Assembly: GCA_900765115.1 (NCBI GenBank)
Contig: CAAFQK010000103.1
Location: forward strand, 1 to 27,643
DNA: 27,643 nt
Direction: 5' to 3'
From: an uncultured Collinsella sp.
GTDB taxonomy: Bacteria; Actinomycetota; Coriobacteriia; Coriobacteriales; Coriobacteriaceae
This document shows, piece by piece, positions 16,666-24,647 of this stretch. Both the position numbers and the translations under genes were made by a program. Positions within the stretch are counted from its first letter, which is position 1. Every line of letters starts with the position of its first letter. The notes beneath the pieces are model-generated. The model saw only the letters and a list, made by a program, of their open reading frames with translations, had not been told where the DNA came from and did not search any database.

Positions 16666-17601
16666 CTAATTGACACGTTTTCCATTGTGACCGAAGGGTG
16701 TCTGGGCGTGAAGGGCAAACTTGGAGGGCGCATACCTTCCATCCATCATGCGCTCGATAAGGCCCTCGAGTTCAAGCGAACCCAAGAGTTTGAGTACGCC
16801 GACAGCATCGAGCGAGACGAGCGCCGCGATGTCGTCGACCTTGAGTGGAGAGGCGATGAGCGCATGCATCACGGTCTGCTGCGTTGGATCCAGGTCGGCA
16901 ATGCCGGGAGCATCGGGGCGCGAGTAGCGCAGGGTGCCGTAGATGCGTGAGATAGCCATCTCGATAGATTCCTCGTCGATGATGCAGCAGGCACCGTTCG
17001 CAATGAGGTAATTCGTGCCACGCGACTCGGGCGATAGGATCGACCCCGGCACGGCAAGAAGTTCGCGCCCCAAATCCATAGCAGCCTCGGCTGTAGAAAA
17101 CGTGCCGGAAGGCATACCTGCCTCGGATACAAAGAGGGCTTGCGACAGGGCCGCGATCACGCGATTGCGGCGCGGAAAGGCGAACTTGCGCGGACCCATG
17201 CCCCACGGAGAGATCGACACGACCGCGCCGCCCGTATCAAGCGTGCGAGTAATAAGCCCCGCGCTCGAACGCGGGTAGACCACGTCGGCGCCCGTCCCCA
17301 GCACCACGACGTGTTTGCCGCCGGCGTTGACCGCAGCCCAACCCGAGGCCTGGTCACAACCGACCGCGCCGCCCGAAACAACCGTCACGCCCGCCTCAAC
17401 CGCCACCTTCGCCGCAAGCTCTGCCACGGCAAGACCATACGGCGAGGCCTTTCGCGCACCGATGATGGAGAGCGCGGGCGTCGAAAGCGCCTCGGGGTTG
17501 CCGCGCACATAGAGCGTCTGAGGTACATCAGAAAGCTCCAAAACGGTCTCGGGATACAACGCGTCACCTGGATGCAGCTCGAAGGTCCCCTCAGCCATCA
17601 T
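16666..17601 (-). CDS. dprA: DNA-processing protein DprA
   Basis: Protects incoming single-stranded DNA and loads RecA during natural transformation. The protein has 311 residues from the ATG at 17601, whose ATGA overlaps the comM-like stop; GGAGG is five bases upstream. A second ATG follows immediately. The open frame continues far upstream but only within the neighbouring gene. The Rossmann-like core (about 15-225) has IGARKASPYG, SGGAVGCDQASG, VVLGTGADVVYP and FPRRNRVIAALSQ. The C-terminal 75 residues form the winged-helix domain usual for the family. The GCDQASGWA segment departs from the common GIDxxAHxxA pattern. The N-terminal helix-hairpin domain of longer members is missing. It sits beside the comM-like gene, both linked to DNA uptake and recombination. 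Confidence 0.94.
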   Translation of the reverse strand: MMAEGTFELHPGDALYPETVLELSDVPQTLYVRGNPEALSTPALSIIGARKASPYGLAVAELAAKVAVEAGVTVVSGGAVGCDQASGWAAVNAGGKHVVVLGTGADVVYPRSSAGLITRTLDTGGAVVSISPWGMGPRKFAFPRRNRVIAALSQALFVSEAGMPSGTFSTAEAAMDLGRELLAVPGSILSPESRGTNYLIANGACCIIDEESIEMAISRIYGTLRYSRPDAPGIADLDPTQQTVMHALIASPLKVDDIAALVSLDAVGVLKLLGSLELEGLIERMMDGRYAPSKFALHAQTPFGHNGKRVN

Positions 17602-19121
17602 TGGTCCCTCCTTCCCTGGTACATCGCCGCCTCGAGCACGTGGTCCTGCGTCACCTGCTCGCTCTCGGCGACATCTGCGATCGTGCGCGCAATGCGAACA
17701 AGGCGCACGATGCCACGCCCTGTGAGATGCGTGCGCTTCGACAGGCCGAGCACACACTTCTCCGCCGCATCATCGAGCTCAAAGGTCGAAACGACGCCGT
17801 CAATGGACCGTTTCTCGTCATCCTCGGCCTCGGCATCCGCATCGTCCATGCGGGATTCGCGCCAAGCGCGAAAGGCGCGACCGCGCACAACGTAGTCACG
17901 TAACTCGGCCGACGACATGCCCTCCGCACCCTCGATAATCACTTGAGGGTCGGGACGGGTCACATCGATCATCATGTCGATACGGTCGGCCAAAGGACCG
18001 CGCAGTTTAGACCGATAGCGCTCGACCATCGCCGCCGAGCAGCGACACGGCACCTCGCGATCGCCCAAAAAGCCGCAGGGGCAGGGATTGCTCGCAGCCA
18101 GCAGCTGAAAGCGCGACGGGAAGGTAAAAGCCCCGTCGACGCGTACGATCCTCACGTAGCCGCGCTCGATGGGCTGACGCAGCGTCTGCAGCACGCCAGT
18201 GGGAAACTCGGCAAGCTCGTCCAAAAAGAGCACGCCGCCATGAGCCAGGCTGATCTCACCCGGATGCACCGGGCGCCCGCCGCCGATAAGGCCTGCGGTC
18301 GAAATACTATGGTGGGGACTGCGGAAGGGCCGGTGCCCCGCCAACAAGCCATCAATGTTCTCACCCAAGACCGAATGGATGCACAACGCCTCCTGCTGAT
18401 CCTCAACGGAAAGCTCGGGCAGGATGCCGGTCATACGGCGTGCGAGCATCGTCTTGCCCGATCCTGGGGACCCAATCATGAGCAAGCCGAGTTCTCCTGC
18501 CGCCGCAAGCGCCATGCCGCGTTTAGCGACTTCCTGCCCCAGCACGTCGGCATAGTCGAGCTCAGGCTCAAAGGTCGCCTCGACGCCCTCAGAATCCAAG
18601 TAGTGCCGCGCGGCATCGCCCATGCCGTGAGCAAGCTGAGACAGATGGTCGATAAAGCCGCAATCCACGCCCGCGAGTGGCACATGCTGGTCGGACCTGC
18701 CGGCGATAAAAGACAGACCCATGTCGCGAGCCAATAGCTGAAACGCCACCTCGCCCTTGACAGGAAGCACCGTGCCGTCCAAGCCGAGCTCGCCGGCGAT
18801 AAGACAACGATCGAGGTTGTCGCGGGGAATCTGACCATCGGCCGCTAGAACCGCGATGGCGATGGGCAGATCAAAGCCGCTACCGGTCTTGCGAATATCG
18901 CCGGGCGCCAGATTAACCGTAATGCCCGAGCGCGGGATCTCGAACCCGGCGGAGCGCATCGCGCAGCGAATGCGCCCGCGTGACTCCATCACCTCCATAC
19001 TCGGAATACCGAGCATCTGAATGCCCGGAACGCCACCGGCAAGCGAGACCTCGACCGTGACGTGAATCGCCTCGACGCCACGGATGCAGGCCGCGTGAAC
19101 GGCAAACGTCTCGAACGCCAT
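17598..19121 (-). CDS. YifB/ComM family Mg-chelatase-like AAA+ ATPase
   Basis: AAA+ helicase-like ATPase. The Haemophilus and Vibrio homologue ComM promotes branch migration during natural transformation. The protein has 507 residues from the ATG at 19121, which shares one base with the yraN stop (TGATG). An N-terminal Lon-protease-like domain (about 20-140) carries VEVSLAGGVPGIQMLGI. Walker A is GSPGSGKT at 217-224 and Walker B GGVLFLDEL at 295-303. A finger-like Cys segment (NPCPCGFLGD) follows, and the Mg-chelatase C-terminal domain ends the protein. Placed between yraN and dprA, it forms the common yraN-yifB-dprA cluster. Confidence 0.94.
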   Translation of the reverse strand: MAFETFAVHAACIRGVEAIHVTVEVSLAGGVPGIQMLGIPSMEVMESRGRIRCAMRSAGFEIPRSGITVNLAPGDIRKTGSGFDLPIAIAVLAADGQIPRDNLDRCLIAGELGLDGTVLPVKGEVAFQLLARDMGLSFIAGRSDQHVPLAGVDCGFIDHLSQLAHGMGDAARHYLDSEGVEATFEPELDYADVLGQEVAKRGMALAAAGELGLLMIGSPGSGKTMLARRMTGILPELSVEDQQEALCIHSVLGENIDGLLAGHRPFRSPHHSISTAGLIGGGRPVHPGEISLAHGGVLFLDELAEFPTGVLQTLRQPIERGYVRIVRVDGAFTFPSRFQLLAASNPCPCGFLGDREVPCRCSAAMVERYRSKLRGPLADRIDMMIDVTRPDPQVIIEGAEGMSSAELRDYVVRGRAFRAWRESRMDDADAEAEDDEKRSIDGVVSTFELDDAAEKCVLGLSKRTHLTGRGIVRLVRIARTIADVAESEQVTQDHVLEAAMYQGRRDQ

Positions 19122-19606
19122 CACGACACCTGCCAATCGAACGCGTTGTACTGATGCTCGATCTCGGCGATATGCCCGCCGCGAATGGTGACACCCACGG
19201 CATCGAAGCGGATCGCCTTGAGCGGATAATGCTCCATAAGATAGCAGCTTGCGATGCGGCGGTAGCGGCGTTGCTTTTGGGCGTCCACGGCCTCCTCGGG
19301 AAAGACCCGCGTGTTGCAATCCAGTGCGACGCGTCTGGTCTTGACCTCGGCCATCACCACGACATCGTCGAGCTCATCGAGCAGCACCAGATCAGCCTCG
19401 CCCTCGGTGCAACGATAACCCTGCTCCAGCAAGGTGTAGCCGCGCTCGTTAAAGTAGTCGATGGTGATCAGCTCGCCCAGCATACCCAGCTCGCGGGGAC
19501 TGAGTCCCTTGATAAACTCGGGCGTCATCGCCCCGCAGTCGAGCTCGCCGTTTTCCCAACGCTCTTTGAGCTGCTGTGTCTTGCTCTTTTTGCTTGCGGC
19601 ACTCAT
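19121..19606 (-). CDS. YraN/UPF0102 family nuclease-like protein
   Basis: Small protein with a restriction-endonuclease-like fold and unknown precise role. The protein has 161 residues from the ATG at 19606, five bases after AAAGGAG. After a charged N-terminal extension of about 38 residues, the core has GELITIDYFNERGYTLL, then the PD-(D/E)xK-like signature of Glu70-x-Asp72 (GEADLV) and Glu87-x-Lys89 (AEVKTR), and a C-terminal FDAVGV strand. The extension is longer than in E. coli YraN. It is first of a likely operon with the ComM-like ATPase, dprA, trmFO and the recombinase, all overlapping or within nine bases up to trmFO. Confidence 0.9.
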   Translation of the reverse strand: MSAASKKSKTQQLKERWENGELDCGAMTPEFIKGLSPRELGMLGELITIDYFNERGYTLLEQGYRCTEGEADLVLLDELDDVVVMAEVKTRRVALDCNTRVFPEEAVDAQKQRRYRRIASCYLMEHYPLKAIRFDAVGVTIRGGHIAEIEHQYNAFDWQVS

Positions 19607-19631
19607 GGGGTCTCCTTTCCCGCACACTGCA

Positions 19632-19652
19632 GTGCCCCGATGATGAGGGCAC
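19632..19652 (-). promoter_or_regulatory. Small hairpin in the yraN leader
   Basis: GTGCCC and GGGCAC pair across about nine bases, some 25 bases before the yraN start. It could modulate translation or be a chance repeat. I could not place a convincing promoter between here and the rnhB terminator. Confidence 0.25.
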
Positions 19653-19704
19653 CTTTCATGCGGGTAAGTACCGGAAGCTAACCAAAAGCTGACCAAATGC
19701 CGTC

Positions 19705-19746
19705 AAAAAACGGGCCGTACGCAACAATGGTGTTGCATACGGCCCG
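19705..19746 (-). terminator. Rho-independent terminator after rnhB
   Basis: On the minus strand CGGGCCGTATGCAACA pairs with its near-perfect complement, and TTTTTT follows. It separates rnhB from the yraN group. Confidence 0.93.
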
Positions 19747-19795
19747 CTACCAGCAGGTTTATAAAACCCCAGAGGTCCCTGTCTCCACAATTGAC

Positions 19796-20584
19796 CTAGA
19801 AAAGGCGCTCAGTCTGCAGAAAGTTTCCGCAAAAGCTCACACGATGCAGTGGACAAAGTCCATGTTTTCGAATGGCCTCGATGTGCTCGGGGCTCGCATA
19901 GCCCTTCGACTCGGCCAGATGGTACTCGGGATACTCGGCGTCGTACTCGACCATCATCTCGTCACGCGTGACCTTAGCCAAGATGGACGCCGCGGCGATG
20001 CAGGCGATCTTGGCATCGCCCTTCACCACATCGCGCTCGTTAGGAACGGCGCCCAAGGGGTTGCCATCCATAAGCACGCAGTCGGGCTCGAGCCCCGTAT
20101 CGGCCACGGCGCCCGCAACGGCGGTACGGATAGCACGGGCCATGCCCATCTCATCGATATCCTTAGGCGCGATATGGCAAAAACCGATCGCCGTCGCCAC
20201 CTCGGCAATCTTCACTGAGAGCAACTCGCGGCGCGCCGGCGTGAGCTTTTTGGAATCGTTGATGCCCCAGACGCGCGGCTCCATAGGAAGGCAGACAGCG
20301 CATACCGTCAAAGGACCGGCCACCGATCCGCGACCCACTTCGTCGACACCAACGACCACCCCATCGCCGCCAAGCTCATGCATAAGCTCGTACATGTCAT
20401 TGACGCGCTCGCGCTCGGCAAGTTCCTTGGCATGGCGCTTAAGAGCACGCTCGCAAGCCTTGATCACCTGCTGGCGCGGGTCCTCGCGATAATGCTCCAC
20501 GAGGGCGGGGATCTCCTCAAACGTTGCGCTCGCCAGCTCTCCGGCAACCTGCGATGCCGAAACCGAGCTCGTCATATTGGCCAT
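19796..20584 (-). CDS. rnhB: Ribonuclease HII
   Basis: Removes RNA from RNA-DNA hybrids and starts repair of misincorporated ribonucleotides. The protein has 262 residues from the ATG at 20584, seven bases after AAGGAGG; another Met lies three codons on. The acidic active site is visible as Asp81-Glu82 in VDEVGRGSVAGPL, Asp173 in LMDGN, and Asp208 in KVTRDEMM. An N-terminal helical extension of about 75 residues precedes the catalytic domain, as in Bacillus-type RnhB. It follows rplS after a terminator, and no separate promoter was recognised, so it may rely on read-through. A perfect palindrome TTGCATGCAA (20597-20606) lies just upstream of its binding site. Confidence 0.96.
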   Translation of the reverse strand: MANMTSSVSASQVAGELASATFEEIPALVEHYREDPRQQVIKACERALKRHAKELAERERVNDMYELMHELGGDGVVVGVDEVGRGSVAGPLTVCAVCLPMEPRVWGINDSKKLTPARRELLSVKIAEVATAIGFCHIAPKDIDEMGMARAIRTAVAGAVADTGLEPDCVLMDGNPLGAVPNERDVVKGDAKIACIAAASILAKVTRDEMMVEYDAEYPEYHLAESKGYASPEHIEAIRKHGLCPLHRVSFCGNFLQTERLF

Positions 20585-20612
20585 ACCAGGACCTCCTTGC
20601 ATGCAAATCAGA

Positions 20613-20643
20613 TAAAAAGAAGGGCCACCCGAAGGTGACCCTT
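20613..20643 (-). terminator. Rho-independent terminator after rplS with a UUCG loop
   Basis: On the minus strand AAGGGTCACC-TTCG-GGTGGCCCTT is followed by CTTTTT. The stable UUCG tetraloop caps a ten-pair stem containing one T-G pair. A second short hairpin GTCCA-N6-TGGAC (20645-20660) precedes it. Confidence 0.95.
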
Positions 20644-20677
20644 GTGTCCAAACGAGTGGACAGACGCTGCGATCTTC

Positions 20678-21019
20678 TTAGCGCTTCTCGGGGATGCGAG
20701 CAGCCTTGCCCACCTTGTCGCGGAGGTAGTACAGCTTGGCGCGACGGACGCGACCATGACGAACGACCTCGAGCTTGGCGATCTTGGGGCTATGAAGCGG
20801 GAAGGTACGCTCAACACCGACACCGAAGGACATCTTGCGGACGGTGAAGGTCTCGCGGGCACCGGCGCCGGCCATGCGGATGACGTCGCCCTGGAAGACC
20901 TGGATGCGCTCGCGGTCGCCTTCCTTAATGCGGTAGTGAACCTTGACGTTGTCGGCGACGCGAACCTGAGGAATGTCCTCGCGGATCTGCTGACGCTCGA
21001 TTGCGCGGATGTAATCCAT
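20678..21019 (-). CDS. rplS: 50S ribosomal protein L19
   Basis: Large-subunit protein at the 30S-50S interface. The protein has 113 residues from the ATG at 21019, seven bases after AAGGA; a TTG two codons earlier is too close to the binding site. The conserved stretches VRVADNVKVHYRIKEGDRERIQVFQG, FTVRKMSFGVGVERTFPLHSP and the basic VRRAKLYYLRDKVGK are all present. It appears monocistronic, with its own promoter and an efficient UUCG-capped terminator. The trmD/rimM genes that often precede rplS are not here; ppdK lies on that side instead. Confidence 0.97.
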   Translation of the reverse strand: MDYIRAIERQQIREDIPQVRVADNVKVHYRIKEGDRERIQVFQGDVIRMAGAGARETFTVRKMSFGVGVERTFPLHSPKIAKLEVVRHGRVRRAKLYYLRDKVGKAARIPEKR

Positions 21020-21043
21020 GTGCAATTCCTTACTCTTCTAGAG

Positions 21044-21067
21044 GTGCCGTACCACCTTGGCCGGCAC
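21044..21067 (-). promoter_or_regulatory. Hairpin in the rplS leader
   Basis: GTGCCG and CGGCAC pair across 12 bases between the predicted rplS promoter and its start codon. L19 leaders with regulatory hairpins are known from other phyla, but no specific match can be claimed. Confidence 0.3.
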
Positions 21068-21088
21068 GTAGTTGAACAAACGTATTCG

Positions 21089-21116
21089 AGTATACACGCG
21101 CGGGTTTCTGCTGCAA
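21089..21116 (-). promoter_or_regulatory. Candidate promoter of rplS
   Basis: On the minus strand the -10 box TATACT (21089-21094) lies 16 bases after TTGCAG (21111-21116), which matches only half of the -35 consensus. It sits about 70 bases before the rplS start. Confidence 0.5.
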
Positions 21117-21162
21117 GAACAATTTTTTACGCAGACAAAAAGACAAAACCCGCACATGATAA

Positions 21163-21190
21163 CCGCCCGCCTCACGAACGAGACGGGCGG
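21163..21190 (-). terminator. Probable terminator after ppdK
   Basis: CCGCCCG-CTC and GAG-CGGGCGG form a strong stem with a six-base loop, about 40 bases past the ppdK stop. The tail on the minus strand is only TTATCA, with a richer T stretch about 20 bases further on, so termination may be imperfect. Confidence 0.6.
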
Positions 21191-21228
21191 CATGAAGGGG
21201 GCTACGCTAGGCGTCTAAACCCAAAACG

Positions 21229-23979
21229 TTAGGCGAAACGCTTGGCCTCGAGCTTGGCCTGAGCGGCAGCCAGGCGTGCGAGGGGCACGCGGTAGGGCGA
21301 GCAGGACACGTAGTCCACGTCGGCCACGTTAAACAGGCCCTTGATGGACTTGGGGTCGCCGCCGTGCTCGCCGCACACGCCAAAGTGCATGTCGGGGTTG
21401 GTGGCGCGGCCCTTCTCGACAGCCATGCGCACCAGTTCGAGTACTGCCGTGTCGATGGTCTCGAAGGGATTGTCCTTCAAGATCTTCTTGTGCATGTACA
21501 GCGGGATGAACTTAGCCTCGGCGTCATCACGCGAGAAACCGAAGGTCGTCTGGGTGAGGTCGTTGGTGCCAAAGCAGAAGAAGTCTGTGTGATGGGCGAT
21601 CTCGTCGGCGACCATGCAGGCGCGCGGCAGCTCGAGCATCGTGCCCACGGGAATATTGAGCTCGACGCCCTCTTCGTCAGAAACCTCGGCGATCACGCGT
21701 TCGATAACCTCGCGGGTCTGGACATGCTCGGCCGTGATGGAAACGAGCGGAACCATGATCTCGGGGCGCGGATCGACGCCTTCCTTGATAAGACGGGCAG
21801 CAGCCGTGGCCACAGCGCGGACCTGCATGAGCGGCAGATCGCCAAAGACGACGGACAGGCGCACGCCGCGCAGCCCGAGCATGGGGTTCGACTCGACCAT
21901 GCCGTCGATACGGCGCAGGCGGGCGCGCAGGACGGCAAGCTCTTCCTCGCTGGCGCCAGCGGCTTCCTTCTTGGTGATGGCGACCTCGAGCTCGCGAGGA
22001 TTATCCAGGAACTCATGAAGCGGCGGATCGAGCAGGCGGACGACCACATCGCGACCGGACATGGTCTTGAACATCGCCAGGAAGTCCTCGGTCTGGACCT
22101 TGAGCAGATCGGCCAAGGCCTGCTGCTTCACGGCCTCGTCATCGGACAGGATGAAGCTCTGGATGATGTTCTTGCGATCGCCCAGGAACATATGCTCGGT
22201 GCGGCACAGGCCGATGGCCTCGGCGCCAAACTCGAGCGCGAGCTCGGCGTCCTCGGGGTTGTCGGCGTTGACGCGCACGTGGTTGGCGTGGCCGCAGGTC
22301 TCATCCAGACGAATCTCATCGGCCCAGGACAGGATAGTGTCCAGGTCACCAGTAAGCTCGGCGGAGACCAAGTCAACGGCGCCGTCGACAACGATGCCCT
22401 GGGTACCGTCGATGGAGATGATGTCGCCCTCGTGCAGTACGCGATCGCTACCCTCGATACGCACGACCTTCTCGGCCGCGTCGATATGGAAGCGCTCGAC
22501 ACCGCAGACGCAGGGCGTACCCATGCCGCGGGCGATAACGGCGGCATGGCTCGTCTTGCCACCGTGGCTCGTCAGGATGCCCTCGGCGGCAACCATGCCC
22601 TTCAGGTCGTCAGGGTTGGTCTCCCAACGGACCAGGATGACCTTGTGGCCCTCGGCGGAACGCGCGACGGCGTCGTCGCTCGAGAACACGACCTCGCCCA
22701 CGGCGGCACCGGGGCTGGCGTTAAGACCGGTCGCGAGCGCCTCGTACTTCTTGGAGGAGTCGAACTGCGGGTGCAGGAGCTGATCGAGCTGCGCAGGATC
22801 GATGCGGCCCACGGCCTCCTCGCGGGTGATGAGGCCCTCCTCGACCATCTCGATGGCGATGCGCAGGGCGGCGGTGGCGGTTCGCTTGCCCACGCGGGTC
22901 TGGAGCATCCAGAGCTTGCCCTGCTCGATGGTGAACTCGATGTCGCACATGTCGCGATAGTGATCCTCGAGCGTCAGGAACACGCGCTCGAGCTCCTCGC
23001 CTGCGGACTCAAGCCCCGGAGTGGTCTTGAGATCGGCGATGGGCTCGGTGTTGCGAATGCCGGCGACGACGTCCTCGCCCTGGGCGTTGACCAGAAAGTC
23101 GCCGTAGAACTCCTTGGTGCCGTCGGCCGGGTTGCGGGTGAAGGCGACGCCGGTCGCAGAGGTCTCGCCCTTGTTGCCAAAAGCCATGGCCTGGACGTTG
23201 ACGGCGGTGCCGAGCTCGTCGGAGATGCCGTTCTGCTTGCGGTAAATGCAGGCGCGCTCGTTCATCCAGCTGCCAAAGACGGCCTGGATGGCAAGGCGAA
23301 GCTGGAGCTCCGGATCGTGCGGAAAGACGGGCTTACCATCGGCGACCTCGAGCTCGGGGTACAGGGCGGCCTCGACGTTGGCGGAGAAGATGCCCTTGAA
23401 GGTCTCGACGAGCTCCTGCAGGTCCTCGGCCGAAAGCTCGGAATCGACGCGGACGCCGGCAACCAGGCGGGCCTGGGTCAGGGCGTTCTCGAACAGGTCG
23501 GCGTCGACGCCCATGACGACGTTGGAGAACATCTGGATAAAGCGGCGATAGCTGTCCCAAGCAAAGCGCGGGTTCTGCGTCTGGGCGATGAGGCCCAGGA
23601 CGGAATCGTCGTTGAGGCCCAGATTGAGGACCGTGTCCATCATGCCGGGCATGGAGAACGGAGCGCCAGAGCGCACCGAGACGAGCAGCGGATCGTTGGC
23701 ATCTCCGAGCTTCTTGCCGCAGCGGGCTTCGAGGTCGGCCTCGGCGGCAACGATCTCGTCAAGCGCGCCGGCAGGCCAAACATTGCCGGCACCGGAGTAC
23801 TCAACGCAGGTCTGGCAGGTAATGGTAAAGCCACCGGGGACCGGCAGGCCGATACGGCTCATCTCGGCAAGGTTAGCGCCCTTGCCGCCAAGCACAAAGT
23901 TCATAGACTTGTCGCCCTCGGTGACACAAGTGCCCTGGGCGTCGGTTCCAAAACGGTAAACCCTCTTGCAATCGCTCAC
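21229..23979 (-). CDS. ppdK: Pyruvate, phosphate dikinase
   Basis: Interconverts pyruvate, ATP and phosphate with phosphoenolpyruvate, AMP and pyrophosphate. In anaerobes it can run toward PEP synthesis or pyrophosphate-based glycolysis. The protein has 916 residues from a GTG at 23979, seven bases after AAGGGG; the frame is open about nine codons further but lacks a better start. The N-terminal ATP-grasp region opens with GGKGANLAEM. The central swivelling domain carries the phospho-accepting His478 in GGKTSHAAVIARG. The C-terminal TIM barrel binds pyruvate/PEP and has CFGTNDLTQTTFG and the catalytic Cys869 in CGEHGGDP. It is monocistronic with a long upstream region, described separately. 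It complements AdhE as a central fermentation enzyme. Confidence 0.96.
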   Translation of the reverse strand: MSDCKRVYRFGTDAQGTCVTEGDKSMNFVLGGKGANLAEMSRIGLPVPGGFTITCQTCVEYSGAGNVWPAGALDEIVAAEADLEARCGKKLGDANDPLLVSVRSGAPFSMPGMMDTVLNLGLNDDSVLGLIAQTQNPRFAWDSYRRFIQMFSNVVMGVDADLFENALTQARLVAGVRVDSELSAEDLQELVETFKGIFSANVEAALYPELEVADGKPVFPHDPELQLRLAIQAVFGSWMNERACIYRKQNGISDELGTAVNVQAMAFGNKGETSATGVAFTRNPADGTKEFYGDFLVNAQGEDVVAGIRNTEPIADLKTTPGLESAGEELERVFLTLEDHYRDMCDIEFTIEQGKLWMLQTRVGKRTATAALRIAIEMVEEGLITREEAVGRIDPAQLDQLLHPQFDSSKKYEALATGLNASPGAAVGEVVFSSDDAVARSAEGHKVILVRWETNPDDLKGMVAAEGILTSHGGKTSHAAVIARGMGTPCVCGVERFHIDAAEKVVRIEGSDRVLHEGDIISIDGTQGIVVDGAVDLVSAELTGDLDTILSWADEIRLDETCGHANHVRVNADNPEDAELALEFGAEAIGLCRTEHMFLGDRKNIIQSFILSDDEAVKQQALADLLKVQTEDFLAMFKTMSGRDVVVRLLDPPLHEFLDNPRELEVAITKKEAAGASEEELAVLRARLRRIDGMVESNPMLGLRGVRLSVVFGDLPLMQVRAVATAAARLIKEGVDPRPEIMVPLVSITAEHVQTREVIERVIAEVSDEEGVELNIPVGTMLELPRACMVADEIAHHTDFFCFGTNDLTQTTFGFSRDDAEAKFIPLYMHKKILKDNPFETIDTAVLELVRMAVEKGRATNPDMHFGVCGEHGGDPKSIKGLFNVADVDYVSCSPYRVPLARLAAAQAKLEAKRFA

Positions 23980-24054
23980 GATACTTCCCCTTCTATGTGT
24001 TCGCACACACGACCGTGGTAACGAATCGACCCGCCGGATGCGGACCGTGAGGGA

Positions 24055-24060
24055 ACTATA
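24055..24060 (-). promoter_or_regulatory. Candidate -10 box for ppdK
   Basis: TATAGT on the minus strand, about 75 bases before the ppdK start and flanked by the inverted repeat ACCCGCCG (24029-24036) / CGGCGGGT (24061-24068). No clear -35 box is visible. Confidence 0.35.
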
Positions 24061-24198
24061 CGGCGGGTTTTGGGCGGGCTTGAGCAGAGGCTGCGCGGTT
24101 TGGTAAACGTGCTAAAACTGGCGGTAAACGGTAGGTAAAGGTGGTTACCTTATGAAGATACCAGTACAACGTAGTCGCAGGTCAAAAGCGGTATAAAC

Positions 24199-24216
24199 TG
24201 CTAAAACGCTTTAGCA
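24199..24216. promoter_or_regulatory. LacI/CcpA-type operator-like palindrome
   Basis: TGCTAAA-ACGC-TTTAGCA has perfect seven-base arms around a central CG. Its core AAA-N-CG-N-TTT matches the cre and LacI-family operator pattern. A second TGCTAAAAC half-site lies at 24110-24118, and GGTAAACG-like words recur at 24102, 24123 and 24134. It lies 220 bases upstream of ppdK. The function is inferred only. Confidence 0.4.
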
Positions 24217-24329
24217 AAAAGCTGTAATTATTGGAATGGAATCTCTTAAACTACGCAATAGCCAAGAAAGACAAAATCTATCAGAAGTATTTGTCCCAGG
24301 GATTTTGGTCAGAGTAGCTAATTTGGGAC

Positions 24330-24405
24330 GGGGCTATTTTAGCCACCCCGGCAGATAGCGCGAATGCTTTGGCGGAGTAACGGCCGGGGTAGCTAAAAAA
24401 GCCCC
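24330..24405. repeat. Inverted repeat with 23-base arms
   Basis: Arm 24330-24352 and the reverse complement of 24383-24405 agree at 21 of 23 positions, with a 30-base spacer. Each arm also has internal complementarity (GGGGCTA/TAGCC). No T tail follows on either strand, so it is not a standard terminator. It resembles a palindromic intergenic element or a very small MITE. Confidence 0.65.
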
Positions 24406-24611
24406 ATTACAGTTTGAGTCGTCCGAAAGGGCGGCTCCTTACTAGTTCTGGTAATACGATTGAGCCGTACCGATGGTCGCTGGCCGACCGCGACCGCGAC
24501 GCGGCCTCCACCCGAGACCCCCATCTCGACACATAGCCCGTCATCCGACGAAAGCGCGCAGGTCGTCCTGTATAGGCGCATGGTGTCCCCCTCCGCCGCA
24601 AGAGGGAAACG

Positions 24612-24647
24612 AAAAAGCCCCTCTTTGCCACTACGGACAAAAGGGGC
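24612..24647 (-). terminator. Rho-independent terminator of the ABC transporter cluster
   Basis: On the minus strand GCCCCTTTTG pairs with CAAAGAGGGGC across about ten bases, followed by TTTTTCGTTT. It lies about 80 bases past the end of the broken ABC gene. Confidence 0.88.

Noticed and set aside
17602..17757. Upstream extension of the dprA frame
   Set aside because: It is Arg/His/Cys-rich, overlaps the end of the ComM-like gene, and the ATG at 17601 has a good binding site.
19122..19319. Upstream extension of the ComM-like frame
   Set aside because: It overlaps the yraN 3' end; the family start MAFETFAVHA lies at 19121.
19607..19696. Upstream extension of the yraN frame
   Set aside because: It runs into the leader and hairpin region, and AAAGGAG points to the ATG at 19606.
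21364..24021. Very long plus-strand open frame (885 codons) opposite ppdK
   Set aside because: It mirrors ppdK, whose catalytic motifs are complete. Strong third-position G/C bias removes stop codons on the opposite strand; the product is a low-complexity Leu/Gly/Asp/His-rich sequence with no domain.
24330..24405. Riboswitch or CRISPR-like repeat
   Set aside because: There is one inverted pair only, no direct repeat series, and no match to a riboswitch core that I recognise.
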